DNA of 59,433 nt from Bradyrhizobium rifense (GTDB taxonomy: Bacteria; Pseudomonadota; Alphaproteobacteria; Rhizobiales; Xanthobacteraceae). Of the stretch, positions 41,072-50,016 are shown piece after piece. Position numbers and translations under genes: made by a program. Below the pieces are notes generated by a model that saw nothing but the letters and a program-made list of their open reading frames with translations, was not told the DNA's origin and ran no database searches. The stretch is taken from positions 1 through 59,433 of the forward strand of contig NZ_VSSS01000047.1 of assembly GCF_008123425.1 (NCBI RefSeq), in the 5' to 3' direction. Every line of letters starts with the position of its first letter. Position 1 is the first letter of the stretch.

Positions 41072-42322
41072 CTATTGAACTGGCTTGGCGAGACCAGCCA
41101 GGGCGTCGTCGGCGAATTTGCGGGAGGCCGCGAGCGCGGCATCGCGCGCGTCAGCCTTGTCGAGCCAGGCTTGTGCCGGCGCGCGATCGGCCTCGGGCAG
41201 CGTCTTCAGCTCGCGGCGCGCCTCGACGAAATCGTTGCGCAGCGCCGCAGCCGTGACCCGCGTGACAATCGCGCCGCGGTCGTTGCCGACGCCGTCGGTG
41301 CGCTCGATGCGGACGAGCTTTGACGCTCCCGCCTGAAGCCGCTCGACGATGCCGGCACTGCTGCTCGGCGCCTCCGGTGGCGGCGACAATTTCGGCACGA
41401 TGTTGAGGAGCTCGCGGGTCAGCGCGACCGGCGTCGGAATGCCCGACGCGGCAAACGCTTCGAGCGGCTTCAGCAGTTCGGGTTTGGCCGCGAACGACCG
41501 CGCAGCAATGAGCTGCGCCTCATAGGGATCATTGTGGCGAACGGCGACGTCAAGCAGGGTGGCGGCGACCACAGAGCGCAACGGCTTGTCGTCCGTCACC
41601 TTGGCGTCGGCGATCTTCTCACCCTGCTGTGCGAGCTCCGCGCGTGCGGTGGTGCTGGCACGCTCGAGCTGGGAGATGCGGTCGTCGAGGGCAGCGAGAC
41701 CGGACGAGGCCGCCGCATCGCGCGGCGCGGATTTCGCATCGTTCAATGCGCTCGCAGTCTTGTCGGATTGCGCGCGCAAATTGGCGATGTCGCCGCGCAG
41801 GGTGCCGACGGATTTTTCCAGCGCATCGAGCCGCGCCGTCATCGCAGGATCGGCGACGGGCTTGCCCGTTTTGGCTTCGACTGCGGCGACACGTCCGCTC
41901 AGCGCATCGACCGTGGCACCCGTCACTTGCGGCGCGGCCGGCGGCGCCTGCACCGCGGGCCAGCCCAGCGCCCAGCCAACCGCGATCACGACCGCTGCGG
42001 CAACGGCGCCGGAAAATGGCGCGATGACCCAGGGAGAAATGGCGCCCGACGCAGCTGCGGCCTGCGCCTCGCCATGCTCCGGCTCGGTCTTCGCTGTCTC
42101 GGTCTTGGCTGTCTCGGCCTTTGCTGTCTCGACCTTGGCGTCTTCGGCACCGGCCTGGTCGGCGTTGACCTGCTCGGCCGAGGGTTGCGCCTCCGGCTCG
42201 ACCGCCACGTCCTGCGGCTGGGTGGAGACTTCGGTCGCCTCAAGGTCGATGGTGGGCGGGGTGCGCTTGGCACGGCCGGACTCGGGGGCCAATCCTGCGT
42301 CTTCAGGCTTGTCGTCGGCCAT
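41072..42322 (-). CDS. Mitofilin-like (COG4223-type) membrane protein
   Basis: A 416-residue protein. The N-terminal third is acidic and low complexity (repeats such as ETAKTETAKTE). A single membrane helix lies at about 100-122. The rest is a long helical, coiled-coil-rich periplasmic part ending in a C-terminal domain with ALRNDFVEARRELKTLPEADR, which is similar to the mitofilin/Mic60 C-terminal region. Alphaproteobacterial homologues are bacterial relatives of the mitochondrial cristae protein and occur between hemD and hemY. It starts 66 bases after the hemD stop. Confidence 0.8.
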   Translation of the reverse strand: MADDKPEDAGLAPESGRAKRTPPTIDLEATEVSTQPQDVAVEPEAQPSAEQVNADQAGAEDAKVETAKAETAKTETAKTEPEHGEAQAAAASGAISPWVIAPFSGAVAAAVVIAVGWALGWPAVQAPPAAPQVTGATVDALSGRVAAVEAKTGKPVADPAMTARLDALEKSVGTLRGDIANLRAQSDKTASALNDAKSAPRDAAASSGLAALDDRISQLERASTTARAELAQQGEKIADAKVTDDKPLRSVVAATLLDVAVRHNDPYEAQLIAARSFAAKPELLKPLEAFAASGIPTPVALTRELLNIVPKLSPPPEAPSSSAGIVERLQAGASKLVRIERTDGVGNDRGAIVTRVTAAALRNDFVEARRELKTLPEADRAPAQAWLDKADARDAALAASRKFADDALAGLAKPVQ

Positions 42323-42387
42323 CGTGACGGTTCCTCACACTTTCATACCAGAGACGAGCCCGATTGCCTCGGATTCGGCCCGTCCTC

Positions 42388-43134
42388 TTACGCCAAACGG
42401 GTCCGCAAAGCACGCTCCAAGGCGTCAAACAGGGCATTTTCGTCCGGGGTCGCGGCCACCAGGACCTGCGATGCCCCGGCATCGCGCAGCACGCTTGCGA
42501 CCGTCTCGGACAGGCAGCATTGCGGGATCGCCAGCGCCGAGATTTCGACGCCTTCGTCCCGGGCCGCGTCCAGGAAGGCCCGCGCACTGCGCCGGGAGTA
42601 ATGCAGCACCGCCTCGATGCCATGCGCGGCAAAGCCGTCGCAGACGTCGCGCGGGAGAATCTTGACCGGGGCCATACGGTAGCTCGTCTGAGTGACCACG
42701 CTAAACCCTTCCGCGCCGAGCTCGCCGCCGAGATCCCGCGACAGGTCGGCGCCCGCGAGATAAAGCAGCGTACTCTTTTTCTTCAGCACCTTGGCACGCG
42801 CGCTCTGCATCACCTTGTCGCGCAAGGAAGCGGCATCGCCGCCGGCGACGATCACATCCGCGAAGCCGAATTCGCGCGCCACGGCAGCCGTGTGCTCGCC
42901 GACCGCGAACACCGGCAGCTCCAGCAGGCCGAGGTCCCGCAACTGCGGCGCGACGGCGCGGATCGCATTGGCCGATGTCACGATGATGGCGCTATAGCCC
43001 GCCTCACTCTCGTCATGGAAAGCGACCGGCTCGAACTTGAGCACCGGCGCGAGCAGCACCACATGTCCCCGCGCGCGCAGATTTCCCGCCGTCGCCTCAT
43101 TGTCGGGATGCGGCCGTGTGACAAGAATGGACAT
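42388..43134 (-). CDS. hemD: Uroporphyrinogen-III synthase
   Basis: A 248-residue protein that cyclises hydroxymethylbilane to uroporphyrinogen III. HemD is poorly conserved; the match rests on its start ILVTRPHPDNEATAGNLRARG, the segment AIIVTSANAIRAV near the domain border, the later VLHYSRRSARAFLDA and the position in the hemD-mitofilin-hemY arrangement. It is the first gene of that minus-strand unit and is divergent from tsaD. The hemC gene that often precedes it is not present here. Confidence 0.88.
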   Translation of the reverse strand: MSILVTRPHPDNEATAGNLRARGHVVLLAPVLKFEPVAFHDESEAGYSAIIVTSANAIRAVAPQLRDLGLLELPVFAVGEHTAAVAREFGFADVIVAGGDAASLRDKVMQSARAKVLKKKSTLLYLAGADLSRDLGGELGAEGFSVVTQTSYRMAPVKILPRDVCDGFAAHGIEAVLHYSRRSARAFLDAARDEGVEISALAIPQCCLSETVASVLRDAGASQVLVAATPDENALFDALERALRTRLA

Positions 43135-43283
43135 CGCTTGTGTTCCCGGACCACGTGGCGGTGATGCACTCGAGGGATGGCGGCGCGTGACGATTGCGCA
43201 AGCCGACCCCGGAATGCTACCGCGTTACCAGAACTCTGCTTTACGGATGAGCGCAAGGGCGCAAATTGGATAACAATTCGCCA

Positions 43284-44357
43284 ATGCTGGTACTGGGCAT
43301 CGAGACCACCTGCGACGAGACCGCGGCGGCCGTGATCGAGCGCGCGCCTGACGGGAGCGGCAAGATTTTGTCCAACATCGTGCGGTCGCAGGTGGAGGAG
43401 CATGCCCGCTTCGGCGGCGTCGTGCCGGAGATCGCGGCGCGCGCCCATGTCGACGTGCTCGACGGCATCATCGACCGCGCCATGCACGAGGCCGGCATCG
43501 ACTACGCCCAGCTCGACGGCGTCGCGGCAGCCGCGGGCCCGGGCCTAATCGGCGGCGTCATCGTCGGGCTCACCACCGCCAAGGCGATCGCGATGGTGCA
43601 TGACACGCCGCTGGTCGCGGTCAACCATCTCGAGGCCCATGCGCTGACGCCGCGGCTGACCGACGGCGTAGAATTTCCTTACTGTCTGTTCCTCGCCTCC
43701 GGCGGCCACACCCAGATCGTCGCGGTCACCGGCGTCGGCCAATATGTGCGGCTTGGCACCACCGTCGACGACGCGATCGGCGAGGCCTTCGACAAGGTCG
43801 CGAAGATGCTGGGTCTGCCCTATCCAGGCGGCCCGCAGGTCGAACGCGCGGCCGCGAACGGCGATGCGGCGCGCTTCGCCTTCCCGCGGCCGATGCAGGG
43901 ACGTCCCGATGCCAATTTCTCCCTGTCGGGACTGAAGACGGCAGTCCGCACCGAAGCGAGCCGGCTGGCTGAGATCACGCCGCAGGACGTCAACGATCTC
44001 TGCGCGAGCTTTCAGGCTGCGGTGCTGGATTCCACGGCCGACCGGCTGCGGGTCGGCCTCAGACTTTTCCGAGAACAATTCGGCGCGCCGCGCGCGCTGG
44101 TCGCGGCCGGCGGTGTCGCCGCCAATCAGGCGATCCGCAGTGCACTGTTTGACGTCGCCGGGGAAGCGCAGACGCAGCTAATCATGCCGCCGCCCGCGCT
44201 CTGCACCGACAATGGCGCGATGATCGCCTGGGCCGGCGCCGAACGTCTCGCGCTCGGCATCACCGATACGATGGAGGCGCAGCCGCGCGCGCGCTGGCTG
44301 CTCGACGCCAACGCCACCACGCCTGCAGGCTACGGCAAGACGCGGGCGGGATACTGA
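43284..44357 (+). CDS. tsaD: tRNA N6-threonylcarbamoyladenosine transferase TsaD
   Basis: A 357-residue protein of the Kae1/TsaD family. The signature metal-binding motif is VNHLEAHALTPR (HxxxH), with ASGGHTQIV downstream, and the N-terminal VLGIETTCDETAAAVIE. It transfers threonylcarbamoyl to A37 of ANN-decoding tRNAs, with TsaB, TsaE and TsaC made elsewhere. A TTG at 43266 is in frame, but ATG 43284 opens directly on the conserved core. gpsA starts 2 bases after the stop, so both are translationally coupled. Confidence 0.96.
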   Translation: MLVLGIETTCDETAAAVIERAPDGSGKILSNIVRSQVEEHARFGGVVPEIAARAHVDVLDGIIDRAMHEAGIDYAQLDGVAAAAGPGLIGGVIVGLTTAKAIAMVHDTPLVAVNHLEAHALTPRLTDGVEFPYCLFLASGGHTQIVAVTGVGQYVRLGTTVDDAIGEAFDKVAKMLGLPYPGGPQVERAAANGDAARFAFPRPMQGRPDANFSLSGLKTAVRTEASRLAEITPQDVNDLCASFQAAVLDSTADRLRVGLRLFREQFGAPRALVAAGGVAANQAIRSALFDVAGEAQTQLIMPPPALCTDNGAMIAWAGAERLALGITDTMEAQPRARWLLDANATTPAGYGKTRAGY

Positions 44358-44359
44358 CC

Positions 44360-45340
44360 ATGCCCGCGTTCCAGTCCGTCGCGGTGATCGGCGCGGGTGC
44401 CTGGGGTACGGCGCTGGCGACGGTGGCCGCGCGCGCGGGACGGAACGTGACGCTGTGGGCGCGCAACGCCGAACACGCCGCGCGCATCGCATCGACCCAT
44501 GACAATCCGCGACTGCCGGGCGTGCGGCTCGTGCCGGAGATCGTGGTGACGAGCGACCTCGCCGTGGCAGCGGGCGCGGACATGCTGCTGATCGCGACGC
44601 CGGCGCAGCACCTGCGGAGCGCGGTCAACATGCTCGCCTCGCACATCACGAAGCCTGTGCCGGTCATCGCCTGTGCCAAGGGCATCGAGCACGGCACCCA
44701 CAAATTCATGACCGACGTGATTGCGGAGGCCGCAGCCCACGCACAGCCGGCCATCCTGTCAGGCCCGAGCTTCGCCGATGATGTCGCACGCGGCTTGCCG
44801 ACGGCGGTGACGCTGGCAGCGAAGGACGAGGCCTTGGCGAGCGCACTGGTGCAGGCGCTGGGCTCGGCGACCTTCCGGCCCTATCACACTACGGATGTCC
44901 GCGGCGTCGAGATCGGCGGCGCGGCCAAGAATGTGCTGGCGATCGCCGCGGGCATCGTGGTTGGCCGCAACCTCGGCGCCTCCGCGCTCGCCGCGCTGAC
45001 CACGCGGGGCTTCAGCGAGCTCGCGCGTCTCGGCCGCGCCTGCGGCGCGCGCACGGAAACCCTCTCGGGCCTCTCCGGCCTCGGCGACCTCTTGTTGAGT
45101 TGCTCGACCGCGCAATCGCGCAACTTTGCGCTCGGAATTGCGCTCGGTCGTGGAGAGGCCGCACCCGCAGGCAAGCTTGCGGAAGGCGCATTCACCGCGC
45201 CGGTGCTGGTCGAGCTCGCGGCCGCACGAAAGGTCGACATGCCGGTCTCGCAAGCGGTCGCCGCCATCCTGGACGGCCGATTGACGATCGACGCCGCGAT
45301 CGAAGGGTTGCTGACGCGCCCCTTCAAGGCCGAGGAATAG
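44360..45340 (+). CDS. gpsA: Glycerol-3-phosphate dehydrogenase [NAD(P)+]
   Basis: A 326-residue cytoplasmic enzyme that reduces dihydroxyacetone phosphate to glycerol-3-phosphate for phospholipid synthesis. The dinucleotide motif is GAGAWGTALATVAA (about 10-23), and the substrate-side segments are SGPSFADDVARG and AAKNVLAIAAGI, which holds the catalytic Lys. It is coupled to tsaD 2 bases upstream, an order kept in many alphaproteobacteria. Confidence 0.97.
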   Translation: MPAFQSVAVIGAGAWGTALATVAARAGRNVTLWARNAEHAARIASTHDNPRLPGVRLVPEIVVTSDLAVAAGADMLLIATPAQHLRSAVNMLASHITKPVPVIACAKGIEHGTHKFMTDVIAEAAAHAQPAILSGPSFADDVARGLPTAVTLAAKDEALASALVQALGSATFRPYHTTDVRGVEIGGAAKNVLAIAAGIVVGRNLGASALAALTTRGFSELARLGRACGARTETLSGLSGLGDLLLSCSTAQSRNFALGIALGRGEAAPAGKLAEGAFTAPVLVELAAARKVDMPVSQAVAAILDGRLTIDAAIEGLLTRPFKAEE

Positions 45341-45455
45341 CGACAGCTCTCGCGTCGCAGCTGGCACTTCACGGCCTGTGCACGCTGGTCTAGCCTAGCG
45401 GCACACCGCAGGATCCCGGTCCAACAACAACGAAACGGATCCCAGGGGAAAACGC

Positions 45456-46571
45456 ATGCGCAAACCGCATCGTGCGATCATTTCGATCGCCATCACCACA
45501 CTTGCCGCCATCACATTACCCACCGCTGCCTACACCCAGGCCGCAATCTCCTATGACGAGCTCGCCAAGAACGAGGCGGCCGCCAATGCCGACAACGGCA
45601 AGCGGGTCGCCCCCGTCAAATCGATCGCCAACCCCTCCAACGACGTCAGTGCCGACATGCAGGCCATGATCGGCGCACCGTTTCCGCCGCATTTCAATGC
45701 GGACCCGAAGACCCCTGCGGAATGGAAGGAACTGATCGATCGCCGCGCAAAACTGTCGATTGCGGGCATTCCCGCGATGAAGGAGAAGCTCGGCGTCAAG
45801 GTCGAGGAGACCAGGATCGCCGGCGTGCATTGCTTCATCGTCACGCCAAGCAAGATTCCGGCCGAGAACCGGCGACGCCTCCTGGTTCACGTCCATGGCG
45901 GCGGCTATGTGTTCGGTCCGGGCGAAGCCGCGTTGCCGGAAGCAATCATGATGGCGGGCTTTGGCGGCTTCAAGGTGATCTCGGTCGACTATCGCATGCC
46001 GCCCGATTTCCCCTATCCCGCCGCGATGGACGATGCGATGGCGGTTTGGAAGGAGGTCACCAAGGAGCACGATTCGCGCCGGATGGCGATCTTCGGCACG
46101 TCGACGGGCGGCGCCATGACGCTTGCGATGGTGCTGCGGGCGAGGGACGAGAAGCTGCCGAAGCCGGCGGCAATCGCTCCGGGCACGCCCTGGGCCGATA
46201 TCGACAAGACCGGCGACACCTATGCCAGCAATGAATGGGTCGACAATGTGCTGGTGACCTGGGATGGCTGGCTTGGCCGCGCCGCAAAGCTCTACGCCAA
46301 TGGCACGGACCTGAAGAACCCCTACATCTCGCCGATCTACGGCGACTTCAAAGGCTTCCCCCCGACCATCCTCACATCGGGCACGCGCGATCTGTTTCTG
46401 AGCAACACGGTCAGGACCCATCGCAAATTGCGCCGCGCCGGCGTGATCGCGGATCTCAACGTCTATGAAGGCCAATCTCACGCGCAGTACCAGTTCAACA
46501 TCAATGTGCCGGAGACGAAGGAAGCGTTCACCGATATCGCAATGTTCTTCGATCGATATCTGAAGGAGTAG
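45456..46571 (+). CDS. Exported alpha/beta hydrolase, hormone-sensitive-lipase type
   Basis: A 371-residue protein with a signal peptide of about 28 residues (ending AYTQA). The HGGG oxyanion motif is in HVHGGGYVFGPG at about residues 146-157, and the nucleophile elbow is IFGTSTGGAMTLAM (Ser in GTSTG). The late EGQSHAQY region supplies the catalytic His. This is a bacterial hormone-sensitive lipase/esterase. GGGGAAAACGC gives a clear ribosome binding site. It follows gpsA by 115 bases and stands between gpsA and the EVE gene. Confidence 0.88.
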   Translation: MRKPHRAIISIAITTLAAITLPTAAYTQAAISYDELAKNEAAANADNGKRVAPVKSIANPSNDVSADMQAMIGAPFPPHFNADPKTPAEWKELIDRRAKLSIAGIPAMKEKLGVKVEETRIAGVHCFIVTPSKIPAENRRRLLVHVHGGGYVFGPGEAALPEAIMMAGFGGFKVISVDYRMPPDFPYPAAMDDAMAVWKEVTKEHDSRRMAIFGTSTGGAMTLAMVLRARDEKLPKPAAIAPGTPWADIDKTGDTYASNEWVDNVLVTWDGWLGRAAKLYANGTDLKNPYISPIYGDFKGFPPTILTSGTRDLFLSNTVRTHRKLRRAGVIADLNVYEGQSHAQYQFNINVPETKEAFTDIAMFFDRYLKE

Positions 46572-46584
46572 GTCGGCCATGGAT

Positions 46585-46632
46585 CGTGGATGCCCGCGCT
46601 TGTCGCAGGCATCCGCGTGGCTGTATGGTCGC
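46585..46632. repeat. Degenerate palindromic repeat before the EVE gene
   Basis: GGATGCCCGCGCTTGTCGCAGGCATCC is an imperfect palindrome like the repeat at 6064-6175, here shortened. It lies between the esterase stop and the EVE start, and a false upstream extension of the EVE frame runs through it. Confidence 0.45.
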
Positions 46633-46673
46633 GACACGAGAGACGCGCGTATCCGAAAATGGGGCAAGTTGCG

Positions 46674-47087
46674 ATGAACTACTGGCTGGTGAAATCCGAA
46701 CCGTCGGTGTGGTCCTGGGACCAGCAGGTGGAGAAGGGCGCCAAGGGCGAAGCCTGGACCGGCGTGCGCAATTTCACCGCGCGCCAGAATCTCGTGAACA
46801 TGAAGAAAGGCGACAAGGCGTTCTTCTATCATTCCAACGAGGGCAAGGAGATCGTCGGCATCGCGGAAGTCAGCAAGGAGGCCTATCCGGATCCGACCGA
46901 CAAGACCGAAAAGTTCGTCTGCGTCGACATCAAGGCCGACAAGCCTTTGAAGACACCGGTGACGATGGCCGCGATCAAGGCCGAGAAAAAACTCGCGGGC
47001 ATGGCGCTGGTGAAATATTCGCGCCTGTCGGTGCAACCGGTCACGGCCGAGGAATGGAAGCTGGTTTGCAAGATGGGTGGGATGTAG
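46674..47087 (+). CDS. EVE domain protein
   Basis: A 137-residue protein, nearly all EVE domain. The start YWLVKSEPSVWSWDQQ is the classical EVE opening, with GVRNFTARQNLVNMKKGDKAFFYHS following. EVE is a PUA/YTH-related fold that binds modified bases in DNA or RNA. The frame is open to 46590, but that part lies in a repeat; ATG 46674 with GGGGCAAG upstream is the better start. It converges with the cyclase gene at 47088, with no bases between the two stops. Confidence 0.92.
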   Translation: MNYWLVKSEPSVWSWDQQVEKGAKGEAWTGVRNFTARQNLVNMKKGDKAFFYHSNEGKEIVGIAEVSKEAYPDPTDKTEKFVCVDIKADKPLKTPVTMAAIKAEKKLAGMALVKYSRLSVQPVTAEEWKLVCKMGGM

Positions 47088-48179
47088 TCAGTGCCGTAGC
47101 CCTTGCGTCTCCGGCAGCGTAAGCACCTCACATGGCGAGGCGATGCCGCGCAGCTTGTGCAGCCCAAGCGCAATAAGCGGCATGTCCGTCTCGGCGGCAA
47201 GTGCCCCCGACACCAGCACGGTCCTGCCGAGCGGCTTGCACAGGCCTTCGAGCCGGCTGGCAAGATTGACGGCGGGACCGATCGCGGTGAAATCGAGCCG
47301 GTTGGCGGCGCCGATATTTCCCCAGAGCATCTCGCCGAGATGAAGTGCGGCACCGAACGCGAGCGGCGGCAACCCTTGAGTGCTGCGCTCCGCGTTGAGG
47401 TACGCCATCCCGGCTTCGGCTGCGCCTGCCGCGCGCAGAGCGGCCTCGCACGCGCGGCGCGGTGATGCCTCAACCACCGGAAAGATCGCGAGCACGCCGT
47501 CGCCGATGAATTTGAGCACCTCGCCGCCGAAGGCGTGAACTGCACCGGCAATGCGATCGAACCAGGCATCCAGCGCGGCGATGACATCGGCCGGCGGGTG
47601 GGCTTCCGACAAGGTGGTGAAGCCGCGCAGATCTGCATAGAGCAGCGCAGCCTGAATGGTCTCGCCGAGGTCGCGCCGCAACGGCGCGGCCAGCACCCGC
47701 TCGGCGCTGCGCTTGCCGAGATAGGCATCCAGCGTCGCCCGCAACGTGGCGCGTGCAGCGAGCACGGCGAGCGGTGTCGCGGCAAAGCGCGCGGCCTGGC
47801 GCAATTGCTCGATCTCGCCGGGCGTGAACGGACGCGGCCCGATCCAGCCGAGCAGTGGCCCATCGCGCCCGACAACGTCTTCATGCACTTCGCCGCCCGC
47901 GATGTCGCGCAGCCAGCGGCGGCCGGCATCGTTGGGCAAATCGGGCGCCAATCCGGCTGGCGCAAAGCCGAGCGCCTCGATCACCGCGCCGCTTTCGGCA
48001 CGCCACAGCCATGTCCGCTTCGCGATCAGCGGGTGCGGCACCTCCAGCGTCAGGGCGCCCGCTGCGAGCGGCACACCATCGGCGAGCAGATGTGCGCCGA
48101 GTTCCGCAAGCAGGCGATCGGCCCCGGGACACTCCGAAGCGGCATCGACAAGCCAGGCGAGGGTCGGAGCGAGTTGCAT
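47088..48179 (-). CDS. Class III adenylate/guanylate cyclase
   Basis: A 363-residue protein. The C-terminal cyclase domain (about 175-330) has LLYADLRGFTTLSEA with the first metal-binding Asp, KFIGDGVLAIF with the second, and DFTAIGPAVNLASRLEGL, which holds the Asn and Arg that support transition-state binding, so it looks active. The N-terminal 170 residues resemble a small sensory (GAF-like) module, but this is a weak guess. The frame extends past 48179 to a TTG at 48221; ATG 48179 is used. It is the second class III cyclase in the window. Confidence 0.87.
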   Translation of the reverse strand: MQLAPTLAWLVDAASECPGADRLLAELGAHLLADGVPLAAGALTLEVPHPLIAKRTWLWRAESGAVIEALGFAPAGLAPDLPNDAGRRWLRDIAGGEVHEDVVGRDGPLLGWIGPRPFTPGEIEQLRQAARFAATPLAVLAARATLRATLDAYLGKRSAERVLAAPLRRDLGETIQAALLYADLRGFTTLSEAHPPADVIAALDAWFDRIAGAVHAFGGEVLKFIGDGVLAIFPVVEASPRRACEAALRAAGAAEAGMAYLNAERSTQGLPPLAFGAALHLGEMLWGNIGAANRLDFTAIGPAVNLASRLEGLCKPLGRTVLVSGALAAETDMPLIALGLHKLRGIASPCEVLTLPETQGLRH

Positions 48180-48264
48180 GATCCGATGATGGCGAAAGAG
48201 GACCGGCTTTGTCACGGGCAATCCTTGACGGGCTGCTTTGGCGCCGCCATGTGCCAGTGGCAGA

Positions 48265-48362
48265 GCGTTTTCAAGCGAAGTGGATGCCGGTTCGCGTCAA
48301 GAAAACGCGTCAAAACAAGAAACTAGAGCCCTCGTTCCGACTCCGTCGGAACGAGGCTTTAG
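48265..48362. repeat. Widespread-type repeat with a strong hairpin
   Basis: The left part contains GCGTCAAGAAAACGCGTCAA, a sequence I associate with Bradyrhizobium intergenic repeats. The right part is a 12-bp perfect stem, CCTCGTTCCGAC (48330-48341) with GTCGGAACGAGG (48345-48356), around a TCC loop, followed by CTTTAG. It lies between two divergent genes (cyclase and SRPBCC). Confidence 0.65.
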
Positions 48363-48378
48363 CCCAGGGATGATCGCC

Positions 48379-48834
48379 ATGACCGAGCCGTTCGTATTGC
48401 GACGCGAGACCCAGATCGCAGCTCCGCGCGCCACCGTCTTCGCCTATTTGACCGACCCTGAGAAAATCCTGAGCTGGATGGGCTCGGATGCGACCACTGA
48501 GCCGCATCCCGGCGGACTCTATCTGCTCAAGGGAATCGGCCCACGTGGCAGCGTCGCCCGGGGCGCCTTCCGCGAAGTCGTGCCGGTACATCGTCTGGCC
48601 TATACGTTCGGCTGGGATGGCGGCCAGGAAGTGCCGCCCGGGTCGAGCCTGATCGAGATCGACCTGATCGAACGCGACGGCGGAACGCTGATGCGCATGA
48701 CCCATAGTGGGCTGCCGACGGAGGAGCAGGTGGCGGCGCACGCGAAGGGGTGGGCGCATTATCTGGGACGGCTCACAGCCGCAGCTGCGGGCCGCGATCC
48801 CGGTCCCGACAAAGGTATTTCAGACCATATGTAG
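48379..48834 (+). CDS. SRPBCC/AHSA1-type protein
   Basis: A 151-residue protein of the START/Bet v1-like fold. The opening LRRETQIAAPRATVFAYLTD is the AHSA1 signature, and LMRMTHSGLPTEEQVAAHA closes the family pattern. It would bind a hydrophobic ligand or a chaperone-type partner; no specific role is known. Two in-frame ATGs are close together (48370, 48379); AGGGA is well placed for the second. It lies between a repeat and the topoisomerase stop, convergent with the latter. Confidence 0.85.
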   Translation: MTEPFVLRRETQIAAPRATVFAYLTDPEKILSWMGSDATTEPHPGGLYLLKGIGPRGSVARGAFREVVPVHRLAYTFGWDGGQEVPPGSSLIEIDLIERDGGTLMRMTHSGLPTEEQVAAHAKGWAHYLGRLTAAAAGRDPGPDKGISDHM

Positions 48835-48846
48835 GATTGTGGCTCG

Positions 48847-50016
48847 TCAGACCGCCGCGGTCGCGACGACCTGCTGAAGAAGCTGCTCACGCCTCGCCTG
48901 CGAGCGCTGACCCTTCATGGTCGCGGCGAAGCGCTCCAAAATGCCGTCCTCGAAGGCGGTGACGATGGTGTCGTGGACGTAGCTCTTGCGACAGATCGCC
49001 GGCGTGTTGGAGAGCTTGTCGGCCGCGGCGCGGATCGCATCCAGCACCTGCTTCTTGCGGCCGCGCTGGCTGGTCGCCGGCGTGATCCGCGACAGCGATT
49101 CCACGACGACGGCCGAGGCCATCAGCGTGCGAAAGTCCTTCAGCGAAATCTTGATGCCGGCGATCTCGCGCAGAAAAGCGTTCACCTGCGTGGTGCTGAC
49201 CGTGCGCACGATGCCGTAGGCGTCGCGATACTGGAACATGCGCTTGCCGGGAACGCCGTTGAGGATGCCGATGGCGCGCACCAGCTTGGCCGCGTCGCAC
49301 TCCTTGCGCACGGCCTTGCCGCCCTTCGCCTTGAAGGTCAGCACGAAGCAATCGTCCTCGAGCGTGACGTTCGACTTCAGCATCGTGGTCGCGCCGCGGG
49401 TGCCGTTGAGGCGGGCGTAGGATTCATTGCCGGGACGGATCGCGGTGCGCGCGATCAGCTCGATCACCGCCGACAGCGCGAATTCGCGCGTCGGCTCGTC
49501 GCCCGACAGGAACGCCGACACCTTGCGCCGGATTTTGGGCAGCGCACCGACGAGCTTTTCCAGGCGATGCGCCTTGCGGTGCTCGCGGACCTTTTCCCAA
49601 TCGGCGTGATAGCGATATTGCAGCCGGCCCGCGGCATCGCGTCCCACCGCCTGAAGATGGGTGCTCGGATCGGCCGAGTAGCGCACCTCGCGGTAGGCGG
49701 GTGGCACTGCCATGGCGTGGAGCCGGCGGATAGTGCGGGCGTCACGGATATGGGCGCCATTGGGGCGGACGAAGGAATAGCCCTTGCCGCGGCGGATGCG
49801 GCGAATGGTCAGCTCGTTCTGGTCGCCGAGCCGCAGACCCAGCTCCTTGGCAAGCGCCTCGACCGTCGCCGCGGGCGCCGAATCGAACACCTTTTTGGGG
49901 CGGGGACGGATGGAACCGGCCGATTTCGGCCATTGTCCCAGGGCTTTGGCCAGGGCAATGGCAGCAGGATCGGCCGAAGCGGGCCGCATCGTCCCGAGAT
50001 TCTGCTGATCCATCAT
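48847..50016 (-). CDS. DNA topoisomerase IB (poxvirus/eukaryote type)
   Basis: A 389-residue type IB topoisomerase. The N-terminal domain (about 60-140) has FVRPNGAHIRDARTIRRLHAM-like segments. The catalytic domain carries RTAIRPGNESYARLNGT-like residues, the region KDFRTLMAS and the active-site Tyr in RKSYVHDTI at about residue 345. It relaxes supercoils by a 3'-phosphotyrosyl intermediate. Such enzymes occur in scattered bacteria and are not essential. The start is a double ATG with AAGGCATAAG upstream. It converges with the SRPBCC gene. Confidence 0.92.
   Translation of the reverse strand: MMDQQNLGTMRPASADPAAIALAKALGQWPKSAGSIRPRPKKVFDSAPAATVEALAKELGLRLGDQNELTIRRIRRGKGYSFVRPNGAHIRDARTIRRLHAMAVPPAYREVRYSADPSTHLQAVGRDAAGRLQYRYHADWEKVREHRKAHRLEKLVGALPKIRRKVSAFLSGDEPTREFALSAVIELIARTAIRPGNESYARLNGTRGATTMLKSNVTLEDDCFVLTFKAKGGKAVRKECDAAKLVRAIGILNGVPGKRMFQYRDAYGIVRTVSTTQVNAFLREIAGIKISLKDFRTLMASAVVVESLSRITPATSQRGRKKQVLDAIRAAADKLSNTPAICRKSYVHDTIVTAFEDGILERFAATMKGQRSQARREQLLQQVVATAAV

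Noticed and set aside
45516..47036. A 506-residue frame antisense to the exported esterase and EVE genes
   Set aside because: Both sense genes have clear signatures. The antisense frame spans two genes and an intergenic repeat.
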